64,000 nucleotides of DNA from Peribacillus frigoritolerans (GTDB taxonomy: Bacteria; Bacillota; Bacilli; Bacillales; DSM-1321), in the NCBI RefSeq assembly GCF_040250305.1, contig NZ_CP158190.1, positions 280,001-344,000 of the forward strand, read 5' to 3'. The stretch's first letter is position 1. Each line of letters opens with the position of its first letter. Shown here one piece after another: positions 18,099 through 28,284 of the stretch. The position numbers were made by a program, and so were the translations under genes. A model generated the notes under the pieces. That model ran no database searches and was not told where the DNA came from. It saw only the letters and a program-made list of their open reading frames with translations.

Positions 18099-19598
18099 TT
18101 GACATTGTTTAGCGAATTAGGATTAGATAGAACGTCCATGAAATCAATAGAAAAAATGGGATTTGAGGAAGCGAGCCCGATTCAATCCCAAACGATACCT
18201 CTAGCACTTGAAGGTAAAGATATCATCGGTCAAGCGCAAACAGGAACAGGTAAAACAGCAGCATTCGGTATTCCATTGATGGAAAACATCGATATTAATA
18301 ACGAAAACGTGCAAGGGATCGTCATTGCACCTACACGTGAGCTAGCCATTCAAGTTTCCGAGGAGCTTTTCAAGCTTGGTTACGGAAAACGCGCTCGTGT
18401 ACTTGCGGTTTATGGTGGACAAGATATCGACCGTCAAATCCGTGCATTAAAGAAAAAACCACATATTATCGTTGGTACGCCTGGTCGTCTTTTAGACCAT
18501 ATCAAACGTAAAAATATCAAATTAGGCGGAGTTCATACTGTAGTACTTGATGAAGCTGATGAAATGCTTAACATGGGATTCATTGAGGATATCGAATCGA
18601 TCCTTTCAACGGTTCCTGATGAAAGGCAAACATTGCTTTTCTCAGCTACAATGCCTGATCCAATCCGTAAAATTGCAGAAAGATTCATGCAGGAACCCGT
18701 TCTTGTACGTGTAAAAGCAAAAGAAATGACAGTGGATCGTATCGAACAATATTACTTGGAGTTAAAAGAAAGTGAAAAATTCGATACACTTGCACGCCTT
18801 TTCGATATTCAAACACCGGATCTAGCGATCGTCTTCGGACGTACGAAACGCCGTGTAGATGAATTGGCATCTGCATTGAATATCCGCGGTTATATGGCTG
18901 AAGGCATTCATGGTGACCTTAGTCAGGCAAAACGCCTTTCTGTATTGAAAAAATTCAAAGACCGCAGCATCGATGTGCTCGTTGCTACTGATGTTGCTGC
19001 ACGTGGACTTGATATTTCAGGCGTTACTCACGTATACAACTTTGATATCCCTCAAGATCCGGAAAGCTACGTTCACCGTATTGGACGTACAGGACGTGCG
19101 GGTAAACATGGTATAGCCATTACGTTTGTAACACCAAGAGAAAGAGGCCAACTGCATGCAGTTGAACATACAACGAAAAAACGCATGGAGAAACTTAAGA
19201 CTCCTACGTTAACTGAAGCGTTGGAAGGTCAACAAAAAGCAGTAACGGAAAAAATCCTTAATACAATCGAGAATGAGGATTTAACTTTATACCTTGGTCA
19301 AGCGGAAGAGTTATTGCAAAAACATAGCGCAGCGGATTTAGTTGCAGCCATGCTTAAATCGATGACAAAAGAACCGGATCAAACGCCTATCAAGTTAACG
19401 GAAGAATCTCCATCTCCAATGCGTCGCAATCGCGGAGGAAGCGGATCTTCTGGCAACAGACAGCGCAATGGCCGCAGTTCATCAGGCAGAAAAGATTACG
19501 GTAGCGGATCAGGGAAACGCCCGAGCACGAACCGTAAATCGAATGGTTACGGGAACCGTAGCACGAGCCAAAAAAGAGAAAAAACGAATAAAATTTAA
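18099..19598 (+). CDS. cshA: DEAD-box RNA helicase
   Basis: A 499-aa ATP-dependent RNA helicase associated with the degradosome, ribosome assembly and cold adaptation. All helicase motifs are visible: the Q motif ([14 protein letters not shown]), AQTGTGKT (I), PTRELAIQ (Ia), [12 protein letters not shown] within VLDEADEML (II), SATMP (III), [20 protein letters not shown] and [10 protein letters not shown] (VI). The C-terminal ~100 residues are a low-complexity basic tail rich in R, G, S and N ([18 protein letters not shown]), typical of CshA. The start is TTG, ten bases after AAAGGAG. Placement between murF and ydbS matches cshA (ydbR). Confidence 0.96.
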   Translation: MTLFSELGLDRTSMKSIEKMGFEEASPIQSQTIPLALEGKDIIGQAQTGTGKTAAFGIPLMENIDINNENVQGIVIAPTRELAIQVSEELFKLGYGKRARVLAVYGGQDIDRQIRALKKKPHIIVGTPGRLLDHIKRKNIKLGGVHTVVLDEADEMLNMGFIEDIESILSTVPDERQTLLFSATMPDPIRKIAERFMQEPVLVRVKAKEMTVDRIEQYYLELKESEKFDTLARLFDIQTPDLAIVFGRTKRRVDELASALNIRGYMAEGIHGDLSQAKRLSVLKKFKDRSIDVLVATDVAARGLDISGVTHVYNFDIPQDPESYVHRIGRTGRAGKHGIAITFVTPRERGQLHAVEHTTKKRMEKLKTPTLTEALEGQQKAVTEKILNTIENEDLTLYLGQAEELLQKHSAADLVAAMLKSMTKEPDQTPIKLTEESPSPMRRNRGGSGSSGNRQRNGRSSSGRKDYGSGSGKRPSTNRKSNGYGNRSTSQKREKTNKI

Positions 19599-19607
19599 TT
19601 GAATTGG

Positions 19608-19637
19608 AAATGCCGCTCATTTGAGCGGCATTTTTTT
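19608..19637 (+). terminator. Terminator after cshA
   Basis: AATGCCGCTCA pairs with TGAGCGGCATT and is followed by seven T. Confidence 0.93.
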
Positions 19638-19811
19638 ATGTGCATCTCCAATGCTATGGTATCCGAATGGTAAAGGTTTTTTAGTGGAATGCTCAAACCC
19701 TTTGTTTGAAAAGGGGTTAATTTCCAGCATCTAATTATAGTATAATGGATGAAAGCAAGGATGGATGATGATGATTCAATTAGCATTACCTGTCCGGAAG
19801 AGGAGAAGCAC

Positions 19812-20285
19812 ATGGAACCTGAAAATCGTATATCGAATAAGGCCTTGACCGTATGGAAAATCAGTGGTCTTATAAGCTGTTCAATAACCTGGATTATAAG
19901 CATCGCTGTACTCGTGCTTACAATCATTTTTGATTGGACATATTGGGTGTTTGGAGCGTTGATCATAATTTCGATAATCCAATCCTATCTGGCCATCTTT
20001 CTGATTCCATCGGTGAAATGGAAGAGGTGGCGTTACGAAGTAAGAAATACTGAAATTGATATCCAAAGTGGTATTTTCGTTATTAAAAGAACACTAATAC
20101 CCATGATAAGGGTCCAGCATGTTGAAACGAAGCAAGGGCCATTATTAAGAAAATACGATTTAGCCTCCGTTGAAATTTCCACTGCAGCGACCCTTCATGT
20201 TATTCCTGCCTTGGACCTTGCAGAGGCAGATGAATTGCGGCATTATATTTCGAGAATGGCAAGTGTGGAGGAAGAAGATGTCTGA
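19812..20285 (+). CDS. ydbS: PH-domain membrane protein YdbS
   Basis: A 157-aa protein with two membrane helices (about residues 17-37 and 41-62) and a bacterial PH (DUF304/bPH_2) domain (YEVRNTEIDIQSGIFVIKRTLIPMIRVQHVETKQGPLLRKYDL). The partner YdbT follows with an 8-nt overlap. In B. subtilis the YdbST pair contributes to resistance to the antimicrobial peptide amylocyclicin. The start at 19812 is chosen because GAGGAG precedes it and the protein then lines up with YdbS; a longer frame opens at 19749 without a good ribosome site. Confidence 0.85.
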   Translation: MEPENRISNKALTVWKISGLISCSITWIISIAVLVLTIIFDWTYWVFGALIIISIIQSYLAIFLIPSVKWKRWRYEVRNTEIDIQSGIFVIKRTLIPMIRVQHVETKQGPLLRKYDLASVEISTAATLHVIPALDLAEADELRHYISRMASVEEEDV

Positions 20286-21741
20286 TCCTAAAAGGCTTCA
20301 CCCCATAGCTGTATTGCTTAACATCATTAAATCGATTAAGGAGTTAGTCATCCCTTTTTTATTAGTGGTCGTCATTCCTGGGAAGAATGAAGGAATTCCT
20401 GGATGGATACAACCGCTGGTCATTGCCATTATTATACTTTTACTGATAGGCATTGCATTCCTTCAATGGTTACGTTTTACATATCGCATAGAAGAGGGCG
20501 AATTCAGAATTGAGTCCGGGGTATTCGTAAGGAAGAAACGGTATATAAAGTTTGACCGGATCCATAGCATAGATATATCAGAGGGCATCATCCAGAGGAT
20601 ATTCAGCCTGGTGAAGCTGAATATTGAAACGGCAGGCGGGTCTCAGGCCGATGCCGTATTATCAGCCATAAGCAAAAGTGATGCGGAACGAATCAATGCT
20701 TTTATAAGTGAGGAAAAAAAAGCGAAACATCCTTTTGATAAGGATAAAGAAGAAGTTGCGAATAAAGAATATGCAGCTAAATCGTCTTCCGTTTTTAAGC
20801 AGACTTTGCCGCAGCTATTCGTTATGGCTGCCACTTCGGGAGCGGTAGGTGTCTTCCTATCTGGGGCAATCGCTTTTATTTCACAGTTCGATGAAATGAT
20901 ACCTTTTGAGAGGATATTTAAGGATTATGAAGAGTTTATTGAAATGGGGACCATCATACTGACCTTGTTTGCCCTGGTGGCTTTACTGGTTGTTTATGTA
21001 CTGGCCACATTAAGTATGGTAATTAAATATGCTTCCTTTACCGTGTTAAAAACGGATGAGGAAATCGTTATTTCCAGAGGGCTTCTCGAGAAAAGGCAGC
21101 TGACAATCCCTATCCATAAAATTCAAGGTATCCGGATCATGGAGAATTTGATTCGAAAGCCATTGGGATTGGCGACGGTTTATATTGAGTATGCGGGCGG
21201 CAGTTTGGAAGATAAAGATAGTCTATCCATCATGCTGTTCCCTTTAATCAGGAAGAGGCATTTACATGAAAAAATCCTGGAGATTTTACCGGTTTATGAA
21301 ACAACCACTGAGATGACACCGATACCTAAGCGTGCACTTTCGCGGTATGTGTTTCGTAAGTTTCTGTACCTCATCCCGATCATCGGTGCCTTGGTATGGT
21401 TTTTCAGACCTTGGGGCTATCTTTCCCTTTTGCTTGTACCGTTGGCGATTTTTTGGGCTTACATGCAATATAGAGATGCAGGCTGGAGCATAGATGGAAA
21501 TTTGTTGCTATTGAGCAGCCGTTTTTTCTCGAAGCAAACATTGATCATGCAAAGAAGCAGAATTCAATCAATCACATATAAAAAAAGTTGGTTTCAAAAT
21601 CGAAAAGAATTAGCAACGATTTCAGCATCGGTCAAATCAGGAATCACCTCCCGGGTCGGCATGGTTGCTGATGTGGAAGAAAAGGATTGCCTAATAATTA
21701 AATCATGGTATTTACCTAAAAAAGCAGTCGACTCCCAATGA
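20278..21741 (+). CDS. ydbT: PH-domain membrane protein YdbT
   Basis: A 487-aa membrane protein with three bPH_2 repeats, each preceded by helices: about 70-145 (YRIEEGEFRIESGVFVRKKRYIKFDRIHSIDIS), about 250-345 (LKTDEEIVISRGLLEKRQLTIPIHKIQGIRI) and about 405-480 (LLLLSSRFFSKQTLIMQRSRIQSITYKKS). It overlaps ydbS and is translated from the ATG inside the end of that gene (GGAGGAAG just upstream). It acts with YdbS at the membrane. The last repeat is the most divergent. Confidence 0.87.
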   Translation: MSDPKRLHPIAVLLNIIKSIKELVIPFLLVVVIPGKNEGIPGWIQPLVIAIIILLLIGIAFLQWLRFTYRIEEGEFRIESGVFVRKKRYIKFDRIHSIDISEGIIQRIFSLVKLNIETAGGSQADAVLSAISKSDAERINAFISEEKKAKHPFDKDKEEVANKEYAAKSSSVFKQTLPQLFVMAATSGAVGVFLSGAIAFISQFDEMIPFERIFKDYEEFIEMGTIILTLFALVALLVVYVLATLSMVIKYASFTVLKTDEEIVISRGLLEKRQLTIPIHKIQGIRIMENLIRKPLGLATVYIEYAGGSLEDKDSLSIMLFPLIRKRHLHEKILEILPVYETTTEMTPIPKRALSRYVFRKFLYLIPIIGALVWFFRPWGYLSLLLVPLAIFWAYMQYRDAGWSIDGNLLLLSSRFFSKQTLIMQRSRIQSITYKKSWFQNRKELATISASVKSGITSRVGMVADVEEKDCLIIKSWYLPKKAVDSQ

Positions 21742-21767
21742 TTGAAAGGAGGAGTCGGCTGTTTGTC
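21725..21767 (+). terminator. Hairpin at the end of ydbT
   Basis: CAGTCGACTCC pairs with GGAGTCGGCTG over 11 bp, overlapping the ydbT stop, with only a weak T run. It may act for the convergent rhomboid gene as well. Confidence 0.55.
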
Positions 21768-22358
21768 CTACCATTTTTTTCTTAAATATAATGGAGCTGT
21801 TAAAAAGCCGGTTGCCAGTCCAGCCAAATGACCGATAACGTTGATCTGCGGTTGAATGAAGGTCATGATGACGGCAATTCCGGTCAGTGTATATACTGTA
21901 TTTCTTTCGTTGTTCGTAAAATTGGTTTTATTGAAAAGTACAAGATATAGAAAGAATCCGAGTAAACCAAAAATTGCTCCGCTAGCACCTACGTGGTTAT
22001 ATGTAAGTGGGTTAATTAGAAATGTTGCGATATTGGCAAGGATACCTGTCGATAAAAAGAATATTGAAAACTTGACGGTTCCAAGTAATTTCTCTAGGAA
22101 TGGACCGAAGATGGCAAGTGAGAATCCGTTAAACAGTAAATGTGTAAACGTGCTATGTAGAAAGATGGGGGTGATCAAACGCCACCATTGTCCATCAGCG
22201 ATGTATAAGTTCACACCTGAGCCATAATAAAAGAGTACATTGCCGGGAAATATGGGGAAGAGGACAAGAACGAATACAATCATCATAATGAGAATGAGCA
22301 CAGTAACAGCTCGATATGAATTTGCGTATTCGCGGAAGCCTTCTGTTCTTGTAAACAT
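21768..22358 (-). CDS. ydcA: Rhomboid-family intramembrane serine protease (YdcA-like)
   Basis: A 196-aa membrane protein with about six helices. The catalytic serine motif GASGAIFGLLG is present, as is a conserved histidine in the last helix region (NVIGHLAGLATGF). The Arg/Asn region WWRLITPIFLHSTFTHLLFNGFSLAIFG is typical of rhomboids. It cleaves transmembrane segments of other proteins; substrates are unknown. The start at 22358 (MFTRTEGF) follows AAGGAGG; the frame upstream of it carries no ribosome site. The B. subtilis YdcA neighbour relation (ydbT-ydcA-acpS) is kept. Confidence 0.9.
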   Translation of the reverse strand: MFTRTEGFREYANSYRAVTVLILIMMIVFVLVLFPIFPGNVLFYYGSGVNLYIADGQWWRLITPIFLHSTFTHLLFNGFSLAIFGPFLEKLLGTVKFSIFFLSTGILANIATFLINPLTYNHVGASGAIFGLLGFFLYLVLFNKTNFTNNERNTVYTLTGIAVIMTFIQPQINVIGHLAGLATGFLTAPLYLRKKW

Positions 22359-22466
22359 AAATTCCTCCTTATTATCGTTTTTAATTAAATACAATATTAT
22401 CATTTTCAGGTAAAAGAGTCCTCCTAATGATATGCAGCTTATTAAATTAATAGAAGAGGTGTCAAA

Positions 22467-22817
22467 GTGATTAAAGGTATAGGCGTGGACATTACTGAGT
22501 TGGATAGAATGGAAACACTGATTAATCGGCAACCCCGTTTAAAGGAGCGTATATTAACAGAAAGGGAAATCTTGATTTTCGAAAAGTTAAATGGAAGAAG
22601 GAAGGTCGAGTATTTTGCAGGGCGTTTTGCGGCAAAGGAGGCTTTTTCAAAAGCAAACGGTACAGGGATCGGTAAGCACTTATCCTTTTTGGATATTGAA
22701 ATCATATCGGATGATAAAGGAAAGCCGATGATTTCAAAGCCGTTTTCTGAAGGGGTCCATCTTTCGATTAGCCACAGCAGGGATTATGCGGTTGCTCAAG
22801 TCGTAATTGAAGGGTGA
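22467..22817 (+). CDS. acpS: Holo-[acyl-carrier-protein] synthase
   Basis: A 116-aa 4'-phosphopantetheinyl transferase that converts apo-ACP to holo-ACP for fatty acid synthesis. It starts with GIGVDITELDRM and carries the magnesium/CoA motif FAGRFAAKEAFSKA (about residues 50-63), then the C-terminal LSISHSRDYAVAQVVI. The GTG start is supported by AGAGGTG upstream. Size and order are as in B. subtilis. Confidence 0.95.
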   Translation: MIKGIGVDITELDRMETLINRQPRLKERILTEREILIFEKLNGRRKVEYFAGRFAAKEAFSKANGTGIGKHLSFLDIEIISDDKGKPMISKPFSEGVHLSISHSRDYAVAQVVIEG

Positions 22818-23060
22818 ATGGAGTTTTGTCCAATCGGGTCATAAACCTTTAGGTTGTCTCATATACATTTAGTGCTATAGGGAGACAAGGCCCGGTAAAA
22901 GGTACATGGCAGAGTAGGTGCTCTCGAAAAGTTTTTAGCCGGATCGAGAATGGTTCCGTGTCTAAAATACCGAGGAATCTAAGACATCAGTCGAGCCAAT
23001 GTCCGGATCCTGCCTTTTCCTCTCCCTTTTACGTTCAAATGACAAAAAGGGGTTGAAAAG

Positions 23061-24065
23061 ATGAAGAAGATGGTAATGCTTTTTGCAGGGATCATGCTCT
23101 TGCTTGCTCTTTCTGCTTGCGGCCAAAAATCACAGAGTGACGTAGTGAGTGAATTGAATGAGAAGCTTGGCGAAATGAAGGGATATAAGGCTAACGCGAA
23201 GATGACATTGAAGATGGGGACGGAACCTCAAGTTTATAATGTGGAGATTTGGCATAAGGACCCTTCTTTTTACCGCGTAAATCTGAAAAATGAAGAGAAG
23301 GATCAAAGCCAGATGATTTTGAAAAATGATGACGGTGTATATGTTCTGACGCCAGCTTTGAATAAAAGCTTTAAATTTCAAAGCGAGTGGCCGGAGAACA
23401 GCAGTCAGGCCTATTTGTTCGAGTCGTTGGTGAAAGACATTACGGAAGATAAAAGTGCGACATATAAAGAAACGGATAAACATTATGTCTTTGAAACGAA
23501 AACACGCTACCAAAACAATAAGATGTTGCCATATCAAGAGATTACTATAAACAAAAAGGATTTATCCCCAGTCAGTGTAAAAGTCATGGACCCTGATAAG
23601 ACCGCATTGGTACTAGTTGAATTCTCGAAAGTTAAGTTCGATACGACTTTTGATAAAGATTCATTTGATATGAAGAAAAACATGACAAGTGCACAACTTG
23701 AAGCACCCGTTATGGCAGAAGTCCAAAATGAAGGATTTGCAGTGAAATACCCTGAGAATATTGGTGATATGAATTTAACGGAAGAAAAAGAAATTACGAC
23801 TGAAAAGGGAGAACGTGTCGTTTTGACCTATGAGGGTACAAAAAGTTTTACATTAGTTCAGGAAAAAGCTGAGGTAGTTCAAACTTCCGTTTCGACGAAT
23901 GTGAATGGAGAACCGGTTGATTTAGGTTATACTGTCGGGGCCATGACAGGAAATACGATTGCATGGACTTTTGAAGGTGTCGATTATATGCTTGCATCAA
24001 AGGATTTGACACAGGAAGAGATGATAGAAGTCGCCCGTTCGGTTGGGGAAGAACCAGTCAAATAG
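23061..24065 (+). CDS. ydcC: Lipoprotein YdcC, LolA-like
   Basis: A 334-aa secreted lipoprotein. The signal peptide (MKKMVMLFAGIMLLLALSAC) ends in the lipobox LSAC, giving a lipid-anchored cysteine at residue 20. The body resembles the LolA/LppX-like fold found in YdcC: VSELNEKLGEMKGYKANAKMTLKMG, then repeated beta-strand segments. Function is not established; YdcC is produced during sporulation in B. subtilis. Gene order acpS-ydcC-alr is kept. Confidence 0.88.
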   Translation: MKKMVMLFAGIMLLLALSACGQKSQSDVVSELNEKLGEMKGYKANAKMTLKMGTEPQVYNVEIWHKDPSFYRVNLKNEEKDQSQMILKNDDGVYVLTPALNKSFKFQSEWPENSSQAYLFESLVKDITEDKSATYKETDKHYVFETKTRYQNNKMLPYQEITINKKDLSPVSVKVMDPDKTALVLVEFSKVKFDTTFDKDSFDMKKNMTSAQLEAPVMAEVQNEGFAVKYPENIGDMNLTEEKEITTEKGERVVLTYEGTKSFTLVQEKAEVVQTSVSTNVNGEPVDLGYTVGAMTGNTIAWTFEGVDYMLASKDLTQEEMIEVARSVGEEPVK

Positions 24066-24073
24066 GATTACAT

Positions 24074-24143
24074 AACAAGCTGATGTTTCCCGTCTCCTTA
24101 CGAAGGTTTCTTCTGGGTAGGATAGGCGGGGAAGCAGCTTGTT
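24074..24143 (+). terminator. Long hairpin after ydcC
   Basis: AACAAGCTG (24074-24082) pairs with CAGCTTGTT (24135-24143), with an inner TTCCCGTC/GGCGGGGAA stem and weak downstream T residues (GACATTTTT). Confidence 0.65.
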
Positions 24144-24313
24144 GACATTTTTAATCCTTCCAACTGATTTAGGCTGGCAGCTGGGAAATTAGAATCAAGG
24201 TGAAAAAGCACTTTATCTTTCTGTCGGTTGGTTATAGAATGTTCCTATAATGTAACGAAAACTTCGCTACTGGGAAGAATCTTAATGTGAGTGTAGGAAA
24301 GAAGGAAATGGTC

Positions 24314-25471
24314 TTGGAGACGAAAATATTTCATCGAGATACGTGGGCAGAAGTAAATTTGGATAAAATTTTTGAAAATATCTCTTCCATGAAACAAAGA
24401 CTGGGAAATGGCGTTAGTCTTTTCGCTGTCGTTAAAGCGAATGCATATGGCCATGGGGACTATGAAGTGGCCAAAACGGCGCTTGAAGCGGGGGCGGATT
24501 TTTTAAGTGTCGCTTTTTTGGATGAGGCTCTTGCCTTACGAAAAAAGGGAATATTGGCTCCGATCCTTGTACTTGGGGCATCAAGGCCTGAAAGCGCAGC
24601 ACTTGCTGCCAAGTATGGGATTTCCGTAACGGTTTTTGATGTAGCATGGTTGGAAAAGGCAAAGGATTTGTTGAAACCGGGACAAGTTTTGCAAATCCAT
24701 GTAAAAGTGGATAGCGGCATGGGTAGAATCGGCATTCGTGATAAAGGTCAACTCATGAAAGTGGAAAATTTGCTTGAGAGGGAAGCTTGTTTCAATTTCC
24801 AAGGGATATTCACTCATTTCGCGACGGCGGATGAAATGAAGACCGACTATTATGAAAAGCAGCTTGCTACATTTAAAGGGATGCTTTCCGTAATGACTGG
24901 AAAGCCTGAATATATTCATGCAGCCAATAGTGCAGCTTCTTTAAGATTCACCGATCCTGAATGGAATGCAATAAGAATGGGGATTTCCATGTATGGATTG
25001 AGTCCTTCCGTGGAAATGAAGCCGATTTTGCCATACCCATTAAAACAGGCTATATCGTTGAGAACGAAGATGGTCGCGGTTAAACAGCTTGCTAAGGGTG
25101 AAAGCGTTAGTTATGGAGCGACATATACGGCTGAAGGTGATGAATGGATCGGGACTTTGCCAATCGGTTATGCTGACGGCTGGATCCGTAAGCTGCAAGG
25201 TCAGGAAGTTCTTGTGGATGGAAAAAGAGTACCCATAGTCGGGAGGATTTGCATGGATCAATGCATGATCAAGCTGCCTGGACCATACCCTGTAGGAACA
25301 GAGGTCACACTGATGGGGAATGATGGGGATGAATCGATTACTGTCGATGAGATAGCGGCAAAACTGGAAACGATCAACTATGAGATAACATGTATGATAG
25401 GAGCAAGAGTGCCCCGTGTTTATATAAAAGACAATCAGGTGAAACATGTACGCAACTTCATTTTGGAATGA
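24314..25471 (+). CDS. alr: Alanine racemase
   Basis: A 385-aa PLP enzyme that interconverts L- and D-alanine for cell-wall synthesis. It shows the PLP-lysine motif [16 protein letters not shown], the substrate motif [11 protein letters not shown], the catalytic-tyrosine region [27 protein letters not shown], and RICMDQCMI. The TTG at 24314 ([11 protein letters not shown]), eight bases after AAGG, matches the usual Alr N-terminus; ATG 24308 and GTG 24287 are alternatives. The neighbour order ydcC-alr-ndoAI-ndoA is that of B. subtilis alrA. Confidence 0.95.
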   Translation: METKIFHRDTWAEVNLDKIFENISSMKQRLGNGVSLFAVVKANAYGHGDYEVAKTALEAGADFLSVAFLDEALALRKKGILAPILVLGASRPESAALAAKYGISVTVFDVAWLEKAKDLLKPGQVLQIHVKVDSGMGRIGIRDKGQLMKVENLLEREACFNFQGIFTHFATADEMKTDYYEKQLATFKGMLSVMTGKPEYIHAANSAASLRFTDPEWNAIRMGISMYGLSPSVEMKPILPYPLKQAISLRTKMVAVKQLAKGESVSYGATYTAEGDEWIGTLPIGYADGWIRKLQGQEVLVDGKRVPIVGRICMDQCMIKLPGPYPVGTEVTLMGNDGDESITVDEIAAKLETINYEITCMIGARVPRVYIKDNQVKHVRNFILE

Positions 25472-25633
25472 CCGGATTGTAAAAAAATCCTAAGATTGTG
25501 AATAAGATTTCCTTTATTATGCTGATAATAGGATTGAGAATAGAATATACTCTTTGCAGATAGGCATTTTAATGGTAATATTGAAAAGGATATATACAAT
25601 AAAGGTGTGTAGTGATGGTGGAGGTGTATGTTT

Positions 25634-25915
25634 GTGTCTGAATCCAGCGCAACAAGAGAGATATTAATTCGATTACCTCAAAATTTTTTAACAGAGTTAG
25701 ATGGGTATGCGAGTGAGGAAAATGTGAATCGCAGTGAATTTATTTATCGTGCCACAAAAATGTATCTTCGCGAACGTAAAAAGAAAGAGTTTCGTGAATC
25801 GATGAAACGCGGTTATATTGAAATGGCGGCCATTAACTTAACGATTGCTTCTGAAGCCTTCCAGGCTGAATTCGAGGCTGGTCATTGCGTTGAACGATTA
25901 GTTAGCGGAGGCTGA
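25634..25915 (+). CDS. ndoAI: Antitoxin EndoAI (MazE-like, ribbon-helix-helix)
   Basis: A 93-aa antitoxin. The N-terminal ribbon-helix-helix ([39 protein letters not shown]) binds DNA and forms the dimer; the C-terminal part ([34 protein letters not shown]) binds and blocks the toxin. The GTG start (MSESSA) follows GGAGGTG by seven bases and gives exactly the length of B. subtilis EndoAI. The toxin gene begins 5 nt after its stop. Confidence 0.93.
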   Translation: MSESSATREILIRLPQNFLTELDGYASEENVNRSEFIYRATKMYLRERKKKEFRESMKRGYIEMAAINLTIASEAFQAEFEAGHCVERLVSGG

Positions 25916-25919
25916 GCCA

Positions 25920-26273
25920 TTGATTGTTGTTAAGCGTGGTGACGTATACTTCGCAGACCTTTCCCCGGTAGTTGGTTCAGAGCAGGGGGGGACCCGTCCG
26001 GTACTAATTTTACAAAACGATATTGGTAATCGCTTTAGTCCGACTGTGATCGTGGCAGCCATTACAGCTCAAATTCAAAAAGCGAAATTGCCTACACATG
26101 TTGAGATTAATGCAAAAAAGTACGGATTCGAGCGGGATTCCGTCATTTTATTAGAACAGATCCGGACAATTGATAAGCAGCGTTTAACTGATAAAATTAC
26201 GCATCTTGACGAACCGATGATGCAAAAAGTCAATGAAGCTTTGCAAATTAGTTTAGGCCTCATTGAGTTTTAA
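25920..26273 (+). CDS. ndoA: mRNA interferase toxin EndoA (MazF/NdoA)
   Basis: A 117-aa PemK/MazF-family endoribonuclease that cuts single-stranded mRNA; B. subtilis EndoA recognises UACAU. Key segments are kept: [41 protein letters not shown] and [13 protein letters not shown]. The start is TTG (MIVVKRG), one residue longer than in B. subtilis at the front. The gene is coupled to the antitoxin and sits just upstream of the SigB stress operon, but a terminator separates them. Confidence 0.95.
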   Translation: MIVVKRGDVYFADLSPVVGSEQGGTRPVLILQNDIGNRFSPTVIVAAITAQIQKAKLPTHVEINAKKYGFERDSVILLEQIRTIDKQRLTDKITHLDEPMMQKVNEALQISLGLIEF

Positions 26274-26339
26274 AGAAAATTTTTCCCGTTAAACCGGGCG
26301 TTATTATAATACAAATCATTCTTGATATTATTTAGATGG

Positions 26340-26374
26340 CACGATCCCTGCAACTGTGGGGATCGTGTTTTTTT
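26340..26374 (+). terminator. Terminator between the toxin gene and the stress operon
   Basis: CACGATCCC pairs with GGGATCGTG and is followed by seven T. Confidence 0.92.
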
Positions 26375-26512
26375 GTCAAATAACATTAACATATCCAAAA
26401 AGTATACAGCAGGAAATATGAAAAATTTGACGAATAAAAACATTATACAGTTAGATATTGGGTGGAACGTCATTGTTTTTTATAGTATCTCCCTAACTTT
26501 TCAGTAATTGAT

Positions 26513-26538
26513 GTTTTTCTTGCCTGAATTTCGGGTAT
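26513..26538 (+). promoter_or_regulatory. Candidate SigB-type promoter before rsbR
   Basis: GTTTTT and GGGTAT are separated by 14 nt, close to the SigB consensus GTTTAA-N12-15-GGGTAT, about 145 nt before rsbR. The -10 part is perfect and the -35 part matches four of six. B. subtilis reads rsbR from a SigA promoter, so this would be an added feedback input. Confidence 0.45.
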
Positions 26539-26683
26539 ATAGTTATTTTGTAAATACCTAAAAAAAGCAAAAGTTAGTGGGGAAACTCAAAGGAAATCCA
26601 AATGGAAATAACATTACAGTTAGTTAACATCCTTGTGACGTAGACAGGGAAACAAGGCAATTGTGTTAGAATGGGAGGATATT

Positions 26684-27511
26684 ATGAATCAATTGGTTTA
26701 CGATTTTATTAAGCAAAATCAAGATTACATCCTTACTGAGTGGATGGGCATCATGAAGGAAAGTACGGACGAAAGATTAATTAAAGTCGTTTCAGATCGA
26801 ATGTTCACGCAAACGAGCAGTGAATTTATAGATATGATCATCACGAACGTTGATAGTAAAAACAAGGAATTCACATTGAAGCTTTCAGATTTTGCCGAGA
26901 AAGTCGTCCAATTGGGATGGCCTCTCACTTTCGTCAATGAAGGACTTCATAAATTCACGTTGATTGTCATTAATGGAATGGTGGAAAAGGGTCTGGTTAC
27001 TCCTGAAAACCAAGTCAATCTTGTTAACCATTTGGATAAATGGGCCACACCGATAAATAATGAAATAGTCAATATATATACTCAAACTTGGGAAAGAACT
27101 GTTTCCATGCAAAAAATAGCGTTGCAAGAACTTTCAGCACCGCTCATTCCTGTATTGGAAGGAATAACGGTAATGCCGCTGATTGGTACGATTGATACGG
27201 AACGTGCCAAACAGATAATGGAAAACCTGTTGACTGGCGTTGTTAAGCATAGATCTGAAGTTGTTCTTATTGATATAACGGGCGTGCCGGTCGTGGATAC
27301 CATGGTTGCCCATCATATCATTCAAGCGGCGGAGGCAGTCCGATTAGTGGGCGCAAAATGTATACTCTGCGGCATCCGCCCAGAAATTGCTCAAACCATC
27401 GTTAATCTTGGAATTAATTTAAATGAAGTGATTACAAAAAATACATTGAAAAAAGGGATAGAAGTTGCGTTGGAATTAACGAGCCGTAAGATCGTAAAGG
27501 TGGAGGGATAA
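26684..27511 (+). CDS. rsbR: Stressosome sensor protein RsbR
   Basis: A 275-aa stressosome subunit. The N-terminal half is a non-haem globin-like sensor (about residues 1-130) and the C-terminal half a STAS domain. The two RsbT phosphorylation sites are present, T172 ([11 protein letters not shown]) and T206 ([10 protein letters not shown]), each one position later than in B. subtilis RsbRA. The STAS half is very close to RsbRA while the sensor half differs greatly, as is normal in this family. The start follows GGGAGG at MNQLVYDF. Confidence 0.94.
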   Translation: MNQLVYDFIKQNQDYILTEWMGIMKESTDERLIKVVSDRMFTQTSSEFIDMIITNVDSKNKEFTLKLSDFAEKVVQLGWPLTFVNEGLHKFTLIVINGMVEKGLVTPENQVNLVNHLDKWATPINNEIVNIYTQTWERTVSMQKIALQELSAPLIPVLEGITVMPLIGTIDTERAKQIMENLLTGVVKHRSEVVLIDITGVPVVDTMVAHHIIQAAEAVRLVGAKCILCGIRPEIAQTIVNLGINLNEVITKNTLKKGIEVALELTSRKIVKVEG

Positions 27512-27513
27512 GT

Positions 27514-27870
27514 ATGAGGATTCCGATATTAAAGCTTTATGACTGCTTGTTAGTCTCTATACAGTGGGAATTGGATGATGTGACAGCCCTTCAATTTCAA
27601 GAGGATTTACTGCATAAGATTCATGAAACAAGCGCGAATGGCGTTGTTATAGATATTACCTCAATAGATTTTATTGATTCTTTTATCGCAAAGGTTTTAG
27701 GCGATGTCTTTAGCATGTCTAAGCTTATGGGGGCCAAAGTTGTAATTACGGGGATCCAGCCTGCTGTTGCAATAACATTAATTGAACTGGGAATTAGTCT
27801 CGATGATGTTCTGACAGCATTAGACCTAGAGAAAGGCCTGGAGAAATTACAACAGGAATTGGGGGATTAA
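27514..27870 (+). CDS. rsbS: Stressosome scaffold / RsbT antagonist RsbS
   Basis: A 118-aa single STAS-domain protein that forms the stressosome core with RsbR and holds RsbT. The phosphorylatable serine lies in FIDSFIAKV (S56). It begins 2 nt after rsbR, so translation is probably coupled. Confidence 0.94.
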   Translation: MRIPILKLYDCLLVSIQWELDDVTALQFQEDLLHKIHETSANGVVIDITSIDFIDSFIAKVLGDVFSMSKLMGAKVVITGIQPAVAITLIELGISLDDVLTALDLEKGLEKLQQELGD

Positions 27871-27873
27871 AGA

Positions 27874-28275
27874 ATGGAGTTCCAATCCTGCGTAAAAATC
27901 ATAAATGAATGGGACATCGTAGCTGCAAGGCAGCTCGGAAGAAATGTCGCTAAAGAGTTGGGGTTCGGTACTGTAGACCAGGCCAGGATCACAACGGCCA
28001 TTAGCGAATTGGCCCGAAACATATACCTATATGCTGGACAAGGCAGTGTTAGCATAGAAAAGCTAAATATAAATGGGAAGTCAGGATTGAAAATCATTGC
28101 AGAGGACCAAGGGCCGGGAATTGAGGATATCCGCAGAGTCATGGAAGATGGATATACCACCTCAGGGGGACTGGGTGCAGGTCTTCCTGGAGCCAAACGT
28201 TTAATGGATGACTTTGATATTGATTCGATACCAGGTGAAGGGACTAAGATCATCGCTACGAAATGGCTCCGTTAG
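27874..28275 (+). CDS. rsbT: Serine/threonine kinase RsbT
   Basis: A 133-aa GHKL-fold kinase that phosphorylates RsbR/RsbS and, once released, activates the phosphatase RsbU. ATP-lid residues are visible: SELARNIYLYA (N box), EDQGPGIED (G1) and GLGAGLPGAKRLMD (G2). It follows rsbS by 3 nt. Confidence 0.94.
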   Translation: MEFQSCVKIINEWDIVAARQLGRNVAKELGFGTVDQARITTAISELARNIYLYAGQGSVSIEKLNINGKSGLKIIAEDQGPGIEDIRRVMEDGYTTSGGLGAGLPGAKRLMDDFDIDSIPGEGTKIIATKWLR

Positions 28276-28284
28276 GGGGGGAAT

